Shown here: piece by piece, positions 8,452-20,015 of the stretch
Position numbering within the stretch: the first letter of the stretch is position 1
Layout: each line of letters starts with the position of its first letter
NCBI RefSeq assembly: GCF_003265325.1
Contig: NZ_QGNX01000004.1
Coordinates: 399,530 to 463,529, forward strand
DNA length: 64,000 nucleotides
Source: Oceanibium sediminis
Lineage (GTDB): Bacteria; Pseudomonadota; Alphaproteobacteria; Rhodobacterales; Rhodobacteraceae
Direction: 5' to 3'
Program-made: the position numbers and the translations under genes
Notes under the pieces: generated by a model
The model's database searches: none
What the model saw: the letters and a program-made list of their open reading frames with translations, nothing else
Told to the model about the DNA's origin: nothing

Positions 8452-9278
8452 TATCCAGTCCCTCCGGCATTTTCGCTTCGGCCTTGCGCCCCAGCGGGGA
8501 CCGGATACTCCCTGCCGGGGATCGCGTGTAGAAGCTTCTGCGTGTAGCTGTGTGACGGGGCGCTGAAAACCTTTTCCGTCGCGCCCTGCTCGACGACCTG
8601 GCCCCGATACATAACGTAGACCCGCTGTGACAGGTACTTTATCACGCGCAGGTCATGCGAAATGAAGAGCATGGAGAGGTCAAGTTCCTGCTGAAGCCCC
8701 AGTAGCAATTGCAGAACCTGAGCCTGCACCGAGACATCCAACCCCGAGACGATCTCGTCGCAGATCAGCACCTTGGGTTCGAGCATCAAAGCCCGCGCAA
8801 GGTTCACTCTTTGCCTCTGGCCGCCTGACAATTGCCGCGGCAGCCGCCGCGCGATATCGGCGTGCAGGCCCACCATGGAGAGCATCCGCTCCACCCGCTG
8901 CTTGCGTTCCGCGCGCCCGGCGATCCGGTGAATGATCAGCGGCTCGGCCAGGGCATCGCCGATGCGCATCGTCGGGCAGAGCGCGTTGTAGGGGTCCTGG
9001 AACACGTACTGCACCTCGCGGCGCAGCGCGGCGAATCCCTTCTTCGGCTCGACGGCCCGGCCCTGGTAGCGGATTTCGCCGCTGTCGGCCCGTTCGATCC
9101 CGATCATGATCCGGGACAGCGTCGTTTTGCCCGATCCGCTTTCGCCAACAAGGCCGACGATCTCTCCCCGGTCGAGTTGCAGGGACACGTCCTGAACCGC
9201 GCGGATCCGGCTGACCTTGCCCCCGCGCCGGAGGGTGAAGGTGCGGTTGACACCTATCGCTTCGAATATCGGCGTCAT
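8451..9278 (-). CDS. Dipeptide/oligopeptide-type ABC transporter ATP-binding protein (DppF/OppF-like)
   Basis: ATPase of 275 aa. Walker A is GESGSGKTT near residue 46, the signature is LSGGQRQRVNLARAL, and Walker B is VLICDEIVSGLDV. The C-terminal extension with VEQGATEKVFSAPSHSYTQ is characteristic of the Opp/Dpp ATPases. It pairs with the ATPase encoded immediately upstream, overlapping by 4 bp (ATGA at 9275-9278). Transporters of this family carry peptides but also oligosaccharides, opines and glycosides. The sugar-metabolism genes downstream favour a saccharide-like substrate here. Confidence 0.92.
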   Translation of the reverse strand: MTPIFEAIGVNRTFTLRRGGKVSRIRAVQDVSLQLDRGEIVGLVGESGSGKTTLSRIMIGIERADSGEIRYQGRAVEPKKGFAALRREVQYVFQDPYNALCPTMRIGDALAEPLIIHRIAGRAERKQRVERMLSMVGLHADIARRLPRQLSGGQRQRVNLARALMLEPKVLICDEIVSGLDVSVQAQVLQLLLGLQQELDLSMLFISHDLRVIKYLSQRVYVMYRGQVVEQGATEKVFSAPSHSYTQKLLHAIPGREYPVPAGAQGRSENAGGTG

Positions 9279-10279
9279 TGCACCCCTCCCCGCCCTTCAG
9301 CGGCGAACCTGTGACAGGCCACGCGATGGGTATCGCTGACCCTTGTCCAGCCGGGGTTTTCCCTTTCGCAAAGCCGCTCCATCGCTACCGGGCAGCGGGC
9401 GCGGAACGGGGCACCTCCAGCGGCCTCTCCGGGGCGTGGCGCCGTGCCGGGGATCGGCTGCAACGGCGTGTTTCGATCCGACGCCATGGTCGGGGCCGAA
9501 CGCAGAAGCCCGCGCGTGTAGGGATGGCAGGGATCCTCAAGCACCTCGGGTACGCGGCCGTACTCGACCGCCTGCCCGGCATACATCACCATCAGGTCGC
9601 CGCCGATTTCCCGCGCCAGGCCCAGGTCGTGGGTGACGAAGATCAGCGCCAGCCCCAGGTCCGCCTGCAAGAAGCGCAACAGCTCCACGATCTGCGCCTG
9701 GATCGAGACGTCCAGGTTTGTCGTCGCCTCGTCCGCGATGATCAGTGACGGCTCGCACGATAGCGCCAGCGCGATGGCGACCCGCTGGCGCAAACCGCCG
9801 GAGAGTTCGCCGGGAAACGCCTTCATGCGGAACTCCGGCTCGGGGAAGCCAGCACGGGACAGCGCCTCTATCGTGCGTGCGCGCACCTCGGCGCGGGTGC
9901 CGCCGCGATGCTGGCGAATGGCGTCCGAGATCAGCGTCTCGACGGTGATCAGCGGGTTCAGCGCCGCGGCGGGGTCCTGGAAGATCATCGCGATCTCGGC
10001 TCCGCGCAGCGCGTTCCACCCGGCCCGGTCGAGGGCCAGAAGCCCCTGCCCCTTCCAGTCCAGCCGGTCGGCATCGACGCGCGAGGAATCCGGCGTGATC
10101 CCCAGAAGCGTTCGGCAGGCCATGGACTTGCCGGAACCGGATTCCCCCGCGATGACAAGGCTTTCACCGGCGCGAAGCTGGAAGCTCAGGCCATCGACCA
10201 CCGCGACCTCTCCGCGTTGGGACGGGAAACGGACGGAAAGGTTCTCCACCTCCAGCACGGGTTTCGGGCTATCGCTCAT
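9275..10279 (-). CDS. Dipeptide/oligopeptide-type ABC transporter ATP-binding protein (DppD/OppD-like)
   Basis: ATPase of 334 aa from the ATG at 10277-10279, where the ABC domain begins (MSDSPKPVLEVENLSVRF). A much longer in-frame reading extends upstream into the permease gene in another frame and is not coding. Walker A is GESGSGKSM, the signature LSGGLRQRVAIALAL, Walker B LIIADEATTNLDV. The oligopeptide C-terminal domain contains several Cys (ARCPVAMERLCERENPGW), as in DppD. The start overlaps the permease stop by 4 bp. One oddity is that the Walker A ends in SM rather than ST, so the second hydroxyl is missing. Confidence 0.92.
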   Translation of the reverse strand: MSDSPKPVLEVENLSVRFPSQRGEVAVVDGLSFQLRAGESLVIAGESGSGKSMACRTLLGITPDSSRVDADRLDWKGQGLLALDRAGWNALRGAEIAMIFQDPAAALNPLITVETLISDAIRQHRGGTRAEVRARTIEALSRAGFPEPEFRMKAFPGELSGGLRQRVAIALALSCEPSLIIADEATTNLDVSIQAQIVELLRFLQADLGLALIFVTHDLGLAREIGGDLMVMYAGQAVEYGRVPEVLEDPCHPYTRGLLRSAPTMASDRNTPLQPIPGTAPRPGEAAGGAPFRARCPVAMERLCERENPGWTRVSDTHRVACHRFAAEGRGGVQ

Positions 10280-11157
10280 TCTTCGCTCTCCCCAGCACGC
10301 GCGGAATTGCGGCGCCGTTCCAGCCCGTCGCCGATCAGGATCAGGCTGAGCGAGGTCAGCACGATCGCCAGACCGGGCAGCACCGTCAGCCACCACGAGC
10401 TTGTCATGTAGTTCTTGCCGTCCAGCATGATCCCGCCCCAGGACGGTGTCGGGGGCTGCACACCCATGCCGAGGAAGGACAGCGTCGCCTCGAACACGAT
10501 CATCGCGGCCATCTGCATCGCCGCCAGCACGATGAGGCTGGGCACGACCGAAGGAAAGATGTGCCTGAGCGCGATCCTGACCTTCGACGCCCCGAGCACA
10601 CCGGCAGCCTTCACGTAGTCCTTGCCCCTTTCCTGCATGGCGATGGCGCGCACGATCCGCGCCGCCCCCGCCCAGGCGGCCAGCACCATCAGCAGGATCA
10701 GAACCGGCACCGAAGGTTTGATAACAGATGTGATCGCAACCCCGAGAAGCACGTAGGGAAAGGCAAGCTGGATATCGATCGCCCGCTCCACAGCCCAGCG
10801 CACCGGGCGGCTGCCGAGCGCGCCAAGCATCCCCATGAACGAACCCACCGTGAGCGAGCCGATCATCCCGACTCCGGCCACGATCAGCGACGTGCGCCCG
10901 CCGTACAGAACCCGTGTGCCGAGGTCGCGCCCGACGGCATCCGTCCCGAGCCAATGATCGGCAGAGGGCGGCAGGCGCACCGCGCGCAGGTCGATATCGT
11001 TCGGCCCGTAGGGGCTGAGCAGCGGCGCGAAAAGGGACGCCAGCGCAATCGCCGCAAGCAGTACCCCGCCCGACCAAAGAGGCAGGTTGCCTGCAAGGCC
11101 GGGGTGGCGGGACCGCAGGGCGCCCGACGCGGGCTGAAGGCTGCTTGCGCCGCTCAT
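10276..11157 (-). CDS. ABC transporter permease (DppC/OppC-like)
   Basis: Inner-membrane permease of 293 aa from the ATG at 11155-11157. The N-terminus has one membrane helix, then the DppC hallmark HWLGTDAVGRDLGTRVLYGG, then several helices and the ATPase-contact loop. The start shares a base with the stop of the PIG-L gene (TGATG), so translation is coupled. It works with the DppB-like permease at 11870-12796. Unusually, the two permease genes are not adjacent: a deacetylase gene lies between them. Confidence 0.92.
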   Translation of the reverse strand: MSGASSLQPASGALRSRHPGLAGNLPLWSGGVLLAAIALASLFAPLLSPYGPNDIDLRAVRLPPSADHWLGTDAVGRDLGTRVLYGGRTSLIVAGVGMIGSLTVGSFMGMLGALGSRPVRWAVERAIDIQLAFPYVLLGVAITSVIKPSVPVLILLMVLAAWAGAARIVRAIAMQERGKDYVKAAGVLGASKVRIALRHIFPSVVPSLIVLAAMQMAAMIVFEATLSFLGMGVQPPTPSWGGIMLDGKNYMTSSWWLTVLPGLAIVLTSLSLILIGDGLERRRNSARAGESEE

Positions 11158-11873
11158 CAGATACCAAACCCCGGAAGCAGGCTGAACGAGCCCGTGCGCG
11201 GAAAGGTCTTTACCTCGCGGAAGCCTTCGGCGTAAGCGACGCTGATCGCCGCCCCGCGCGCTGCCGCGTTGGTTTCCATCAGGTCCGTGATCGAAGCGTC
11301 GTCGTAGATCGCGCGCAGCCAAGCGTCCTGGCTGGCATGCTTCAGAAGCATCTCGCGCTTGATGTCGATCACCGCGGAGATATCAACATAGGCTTCGGGC
11401 TGGAAATCGATGCCGGCGGGGTTGTCCATGTAGAACAGGTGCGGGATCTGCTCCACATGGGGCAACGTTGTTTCCACCAGCCGCACCGAGGAGGGAATGC
11501 GCGCGTCCTCACAGATCTGCCCGGCGATCCGGTGGTCCGGATGGTAGTCCGTGGGGCCATGGATGAACATAACGTCCGGCTTGGCCTGGCGGATAGCGTC
11601 AATGAAGCGGCTGCGGGTCGGGCGGTTGTTGAACAGCCACTCATCGTCGAAGTCCATCCAGATCAGCTCGGCCCCGATCACGTCGCAGGCGGCCTCTGCC
11701 TCCTTCAGGCGGACGGCGGCGATCTGGTCCCGGCTGAGGTCCGGGCTGCCGACATTGCCATTCGTCGCGATGCCCATGAAGACCTTGTGCCCCATCCGTG
11801 CATAGAGCGCGAGCGTCCCGGCGCACTGCATTTCGATGTCGTCGGGATGGGCCCCGATGGCGAGAATATTCAT
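11157..11873 (-). CDS. PIG-L/LmbE-family deacetylase embedded in the ABC operon
   Basis: Zinc-dependent N-deacetylase family protein, 238 aa. The metal motif AHPDD is at residues 8-12 and the second metal site is YHPDHR near the middle, both as in MshB, BshB and GlcNAc-PI deacetylases. Known members remove acetyl groups from N-acetylglucosamine moieties. It overlaps both flanking permease genes (ATGA with DppB, TGATG with DppC), so it is made in step with the transporter. AGGAG lies ahead of the ATG. This context suggests that the imported compound is an N-acetylated sugar or glycoside deacetylated on entry, which is inference. Confidence 0.9.
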   Translation of the reverse strand: MNILAIGAHPDDIEMQCAGTLALYARMGHKVFMGIATNGNVGSPDLSRDQIAAVRLKEAEAACDVIGAELIWMDFDDEWLFNNRPTRSRFIDAIRQAKPDVMFIHGPTDYHPDHRIAGQICEDARIPSSVRLVETTLPHVEQIPHLFYMDNPAGIDFQPEAYVDISAVIDIKREMLLKHASQDAWLRAIYDDASITDLMETNAAARGAAISVAYAEGFREVKTFPRTGSFSLLPGFGI

Positions 11874-12796
11874 GAATGCTCCTGTCTTATACGGGGATCG
11901 ACCCAGAAATAGATCATGTCGATCAACAGGTTCACCACGACGAACGCCGAAGCGGTGACGATCGTGATACCCTGGATAAGCGGGTAATCCCGCGACTTCA
12001 GCGCCGTGAGCGCCAGCTCTCCGATACCGGGGAAGGCGAAGACGACCTCGGCCACGATCACGCCGCCCAGCAGGTAGCCGACATCGACACCGACGACGGT
12101 CAGCAAGGGCAGGATGGCGTTCTTAAGCGCATAAACGAAGGTGATGCGCCACTGGTTGATGCCGAACGCCCGCGCGGTGGCGATGTATTCCTCCTGCAGG
12201 GTCGATTCCATTGCCGCGCGCAGCACGCGCAACTGGGTCGGAAGGATGGACAGCGAAATCGCGATGGCTGGCAGGACAAGGCTCGACGCGCCGTTGTATC
12301 CGCCCGGCGGCAACCAGCCGAGGATGACCGCAAATACAATCACCATGACCGCCCCGGTCCAGAAGACCGGCGCCGATTGCCCGAACGCCGCGAGCGCCCC
12401 GGAAAGCCAGCTCCAGATCGAGCGCGGACGCATCGCCGCCAGCGAGCCGAGCACGACCGCCACGCTCAGCGAAATCGCCAGCGAGCACCCCGCCAGGAGC
12501 AGCGTGCGCGGCAATGCCTCCATGATCAGGTCGGTGACTGGCGCTTGAAAGCGGAACGACGTGCCGAAGTCACCGCGCAACAGACCGCCAAGGAAACTAC
12601 CGAGCTGCTCGAACAGGCTGCGGTCCAGGCCGAAGTCCCGCCGGTACTGCTCGATCACGTCGGGGCGGGCAAAGACCGGCGCGCGCAAGCGCGCGGGATC
12701 GCCCGCGGACAGCCGCATGACGATGAACACCGACACGACAATGATCAGGACGATCATCGCGGATTGCAGCAAGCGCCGGAATGCATAGGACCACAT
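11870..12796 (-). CDS. ABC transporter permease (DppB/OppB-like)
   Basis: Inner-membrane permease of 308 aa from the ATG at 12794-12796 (MWSYAFRRLLQSAMIVLII); longer readings add an implausible basic N-terminus. It has the DppB pattern: first helix, RLSAGDPARLRAP, a periplasmic loop with YRRDFGLDRSLFEQ, then VGVDVGYLLGGVIVAEVVF and FPGIGELALTALKSRDYPLI. It is the second gene of the operon, after the binding protein, from which it is separated by a GC-rich hairpin. It overlaps the PIG-L gene by 4 bp. Confidence 0.92.
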   Translation of the reverse strand: MWSYAFRRLLQSAMIVLIIVVSVFIVMRLSAGDPARLRAPVFARPDVIEQYRRDFGLDRSLFEQLGSFLGGLLRGDFGTSFRFQAPVTDLIMEALPRTLLLAGCSLAISLSVAVVLGSLAAMRPRSIWSWLSGALAAFGQSAPVFWTGAVMVIVFAVILGWLPPGGYNGASSLVLPAIAISLSILPTQLRVLRAAMESTLQEEYIATARAFGINQWRITFVYALKNAILPLLTVVGVDVGYLLGGVIVAEVVFAFPGIGELALTALKSRDYPLIQGITIVTASAFVVVNLLIDMIYFWVDPRIRQEHS

Positions 12797-12821
12797 CGCA
12801 GACCCCTGTTTCGATCGGGCC

Positions 12822-12849
12822 CCGGGCGCGGCCAAAAGCCGTCGCCCGG
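12822..12849 (-). promoter_or_regulatory. GC-rich hairpin between binding-protein and DppB genes
   Basis: CCGGGCG at 12822-12828 pairs with CGCCCGG at 12843-12849, and GGC at 12830-12832 with GCC at 12838-12840, around an AAAA loop. It lies directly after the binding-protein stop (12870). Its placement matches the hairpin at 1278-1305 and suggests differential expression of the binding protein. Confidence 0.55.
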
Positions 12850-12869
12850 AGCGGGGAGAGACGTGCCCG

Positions 12870-14426
12870 TCAGCCGACGATGCGGGCGTCGGACACCAGC
12901 GGCTCACCGACCAGCGGCGCGCGGGCATATCCCTCGACCCGCTTGCTGACGATGGAGTACCAGACCTCGTCACTCAGGTAGAGCGTGACCTGGTTCTCCC
13001 ACAAGTACCTGGCGGCGGCGGTAACCGCCTGCTGACGCTCATCCGGCCCGGCCGCACGCTGCGCGGCATGCAGCGCCTCGTATTCGGCGTCGCTGTAATG
13101 GAACACCGCTTCCGCCGTCCCGCCGGTATAAAACCCGAGGATGAAGTCCGGATCGTTGTTGAACGACGCAAGCGTGTTCAGGCTGATGTCGTAGGTGTTG
13201 TAGGACGAGCGGAACGCACCGACCTCCAGCCGCTCGACCTCCACGGTGATCCCGACCTGCTGCAGAGAGGCGGCGATAACCTGGTCGATCTCGATCTGGT
13301 TGGGCACCAGCGTCGAGGTGGACATCCTGAGCGTCACGCCGTCGGGATAGCCGCTTTCCGCCAGAAGCGCGCGCGCCTTTTCAGGGTCGTACTCAAAGCG
13401 CGTCTCAAGTTCTTCGTAATAGGGCGCGTTGGTCGGGATCGACGACTGCGCCACCGGGTTCAGCCCGCGCATCAGGCTGGCCGCGATCCCCTCGCGGTCG
13501 ATCGCATGCGCGACGGCCTGGCGGACCTTCAGGTCCCCCAGCGGGCCGTTGTGCTGGTAGATCCCTACGATCTGCGCCGGCGGCGAGACGGTGGTGGTAT
13601 AGAAAGCGTCGTTCCCCTCGATCCGGGCGATATCCTCGGAGGAAACTCGCGTCAGGATATCAACCTGCCCGGAGAGCAGCGCGTTGATGCGGGCCTGCGC
13701 ATCCTCGATATAGCGGAAGATCACGGTGGCGATGTTTGGAGCACCGCCCCAGTAGTCGGGGTTGGCTTCCAGCGTCACGTCGGTGCCGTTGTAAGACACA
13801 AAGCGGTAGGGCCCGCTGCCCAAGGCGCCATTGGCGAAATTGTCGGGATTGGCGATATTCGCCTTCGGCAGGACCTTGATGAAGGCGAGCGCAGACATCA
13901 CGACACCGAACGCCTGGGGCGAGTTCACCTCGATCTCGGTCGGCGAGACAATGGTGACGTTGATTCCCGGCGTCGCCACCATGGACTGGGGCAAGGCGCC
14001 GTCGCCAAGCCGGTCGATACTGGCCTTCACATCCTCGGCTGTGACGGGGGTACCGTCGTGGAAGGTCGCGTCGCTGCGCAGGGTCAGGGTGACGAGCTGC
14101 GGGTTAACAAAGGTCCACTCGGTCGCGAGGCAGGGTGTCAGCGCCCCCTTCTCGTCGAAAGCGACCAAGGTGTCATGGACGAGCGAGGCGACCTGTTCGT
14201 CGACAAGGCCGAAACCCGCTGCGGGATCCCAGTAGTTCGAGGTCGGCGGCTCGGCGTTGCCGAAAGTGAGCGTCCCCGTGGCAGTCCCTTGGGCGAAAGC
14301 GCGTAACCCGGCGACGGAACTCAGCCCAATCGTTGCGGGCAGGCTCAACCCAGCAGCGGCCGCAGCCTTCATGAAGGAGCGGCGGCGCATGTCCTGCAGG
14401 CGCCCGGTTTTATCGTGTTCGTTCAT
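12870..14426 (-). CDS. Extracellular solute-binding protein family 5 (Dpp/Opp type), Tat-exported
   Basis: Periplasmic binding protein of 518 aa for the Dpp-type importer. The N-terminus carries a twin-arginine signal (RRRSFMK at residues 14-20) followed by a hydrophobic stretch and AFAQ. The family-5 core shows LATEWTFVNPQLVTLTLRSD, FHDGTPVTAEDVKASIDRL and VRQAVAHAIDREGIAASLMRG. Twin-arginine export implies folding before secretion. It is the first gene of the operon; its promoter region holds the perfect palindrome at 14484-14497. A GGGGA ribosome site precedes the ATG at 14424-14426. Confidence 0.92.
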   Translation of the reverse strand: MNEHDKTGRLQDMRRRSFMKAAAAAGLSLPATIGLSSVAGLRAFAQGTATGTLTFGNAEPPTSNYWDPAAGFGLVDEQVASLVHDTLVAFDEKGALTPCLATEWTFVNPQLVTLTLRSDATFHDGTPVTAEDVKASIDRLGDGALPQSMVATPGINVTIVSPTEIEVNSPQAFGVVMSALAFIKVLPKANIANPDNFANGALGSGPYRFVSYNGTDVTLEANPDYWGGAPNIATVIFRYIEDAQARINALLSGQVDILTRVSSEDIARIEGNDAFYTTTVSPPAQIVGIYQHNGPLGDLKVRQAVAHAIDREGIAASLMRGLNPVAQSSIPTNAPYYEELETRFEYDPEKARALLAESGYPDGVTLRMSTSTLVPNQIEIDQVIAASLQQVGITVEVERLEVGAFRSSYNTYDISLNTLASFNNDPDFILGFYTGGTAEAVFHYSDAEYEALHAAQRAAGPDERQQAVTAAARYLWENQVTLYLSDEVWYSIVSKRVEGYARAPLVGEPLVSDARIVG

Positions 14427-14483
14427 GTTGTTATTCCCCTGTCGTCGATAGCCATCTATGGTGGCAGGCCTAGCGATACCGCA

Positions 14484-14497
14484 TACGGTATACCGTA
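14484..14497. promoter_or_regulatory. Perfect 14-bp palindrome TACGGTATACCGTA (GntR operator copy 1)
   Basis: The site is 58 bp upstream of the first gene of the Dpp-type operon. Bases 14481-14494 are identical to 4902-4915. A palindromic GTATAC core is typical of FCD-type GntR operators, and the cluster encodes such a regulator at 7762-8451. Repression of the whole operon from here is inferred. Confidence 0.75.
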
Positions 14498-14739
14498 GTC
14501 AAGCATCCAAAGCCCCTGTAACCAATGGCTGCCATGCAGCAGGGCCTCGGCTACCCGAGGCCCGACAACAAAGCCGTCACACCGGGCGTTACCGGTACAT
14601 CGGTCACCCGAAACGGAAAACCTTCGAGGGGAGGAAGTGCTCACACGACCCGCGGTCATGAGCTGGCGCAATTGGCCCGCAGATCGCGGCGAAGGTTTCC
14701 CGGAGCCAAGGGTATCGGTGCCGGGACGGCAGCGCATCG

Positions 14740-15129
14740 CTATGCCTGTTGCGAGTAGAGGTCGTGGAACATCAGGGCAGACGTCTGCAGAAGGAAGCCA
14801 CCGAACGCCAGGTGCTGGGCTCGCGGCGGGATGGTATGGACAAGCTTCACGCTGACCTTCGCGAATGTCGTGATCATCGGGACGATGACAGCAGCCGCCG
14901 CGATGTTAACTTAGCTGACCGAGGATGTCGGCAGCCCCTCGGTTCCGTAGCCGGTGACAGCGTAGACGATGGCGCCGGGCAGACCGGCCAGGAACCCACC
15001 CTCGATACCGGCGCCGAGCGCCACGATGCCGAGCATCAGGAATTCCGAAAGTTCAATGCCCGCGATGGCCTGCCAATTGACGTGCCATTGGTCCGCACGG
15101 GGCGCACATGCCCGCCCCGCGCGTGTCAC
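14740..15129 (-). pseudogene. Remnant of a small or truncated membrane protein with one internal stop
   Basis: In a single minus-strand frame, two hydrophobic stretches are separated by one TAA at 14911-14913. Upstream is ELSEFLMLGIVALGAGIEGG and LAGLPGAIVYAVTGYG. Downstream is NIAAAAVIVPMITTFAKVSV and HLAFGGFLLQTSALMF, ending at a TAG at 14740-14742. The frame starts at a GTG (15129) and can be read back to the stop of pyridoxal 4-dehydrogenase (15154). I do not recognise the family. It could be a decayed membrane protein, a fragment of a transporter, or chance hydrophobicity. Apart from this and the operator, bases 14427-15153 show nothing I can name. Confidence 0.4.
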
Positions 15130-15153
15130 GGTCTTGACGTTGGGATCGTGGGA

Positions 15154-17122
<1,969 letters not shown>

Positions 17123-17138
17123 AAGATCCTCCTTGTTG

Positions 17139-18919
<1,781 letters not shown>

Positions 18920-18920
18920 G

Positions 18921-20015
18921 TCAGCGTTCCTTCCGGCTCTTCTTGTGGTCGATGTATTCGCCCAGCCCGAGACAGATCAGCAGCGAGGCAACGAGGACGA
19001 GGGTGAAATCCTGCGGCACGCCCAGGCGCCGCGCCGCGCTTTCGCTACCAATGAGCAACGCGGAATAGAAGAAGACCAGAACGATCGAGGCATAGCCGTT
19101 GAACCGCGCGAGGAAGACAAGCGGAATGACCATCAGGCCGTACGCCGGGTTCCAGTCGGCCCGCACGTTTCCCTGCACACCAAGAATGTCCGCAGCACCC
19201 GCCAGACCGGCGAACCCCGCCGAAAGTCCGAACACCGCGACGGTCAGAAGCGGCACCGAAAGGCCCGCGTGGGTCGCCGCCGCCGGGTTGGCCCCGACGA
19301 CGCGCAGGCGCATGCCGAAGGATGTTCGGGTCATCATCAGGTGAACCGCCACGACCGCGACAAGGCCCCAGATCAGCCCCGAGGAAATCGAGGTGTCGAA
19401 AAGGCGCGGCAACCTGTCCGCGACCGGCAGCGTGCGGGTCTGGGGGACCGTGGTACCAGGATCCAGCAGCACCAGCTTCACCAGCGTCGATGCCATGAGC
19501 ACACCGAGGAACGACATCATCAGCGTGGTGATGATCTCGTTCACGCCCTGGTACGCCCTCAGAATTGCCGGCAGGACCGACCAGATTGCACCTGCGATCG
19601 CCGCCAGCACGAAGCCGACGACCAGGACCAGCCACCCCGGCAGAACCCCGACCAGCAGCGGGGCGCTCGCCGCCGCTGCCACCGCGCCAAGCAAGAACTG
19701 CCCGTCGGTTCCGAGGTTCCAAATCCCCGAGCGAAAGGCGATGATCAGGCTCGCCACCAGGAAAAGAAGCGGCGCCATGCGGGTCGCCGTCTGTTCGAGT
19801 CCAAGCCCCGACAGGAGACCGCGTTCCAGGATATACCCGTAATATGTTAGCGGGTTCACCCCGACGAGAAGCAGGATCACCGCCGAAAGGAGGAACGCCC
19901 CGACGATCGGCCCGATGGTCACGGTCAGAAGACGCTGGAAGGCGCTGCGGCCCTGCCTCGGCCCGGCACCGTTCTCAGGCGCCGCTGATGCGGCGATTTC
20001 GTCTGCCATACTCAT
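18921..20015 (-). CDS. BMP-family ABC transporter permease 1
   Basis: Inner-membrane permease of 364 aa. A polar N-terminus of about 30 residues precedes the first helix. NPLTYYGYILERGLLSGLG and the loop SFGMRLRVVGANPAAATHAG identify it as the larger permease of a BMP-type importer. FRSGIWNLGTDGQFLLGAVA is the conserved EAA-like region. The start overlaps the ATPase stop by 4 bp (ATGA at 20012-20015); a second in-frame ATG six bases on is also possible. Confidence 0.9.
   Translation of the reverse strand: MSMADEIAASAAPENGAGPRQGRSAFQRLLTVTIGPIVGAFLLSAVILLLVGVNPLTYYGYILERGLLSGLGLEQTATRMAPLLFLVASLIIAFRSGIWNLGTDGQFLLGAVAAAASAPLLVGVLPGWLVLVVGFVLAAIAGAIWSVLPAILRAYQGVNEIITTLMMSFLGVLMASTLVKLVLLDPGTTVPQTRTLPVADRLPRLFDTSISSGLIWGLVAVVAVHLMMTRTSFGMRLRVVGANPAAATHAGLSVPLLTVAVFGLSAGFAGLAGAADILGVQGNVRADWNPAYGLMVIPLVFLARFNGYASIVLVFFYSALLIGSESAARRLGVPQDFTLVLVASLLICLGLGEYIDHKKSRKER

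Noticed and set aside
10280-11167. N-terminal extension of the DppD-like ATPase
   Set aside because: The open frame continues upstream but reads the DppC-like gene out of frame; the ABC domain starts at the ATG at 10277-10279.
13068-14306. A 412-codon plus-strand open frame
   Set aside because: It is antisense to the family-5 binding protein and has shadow-frame composition.
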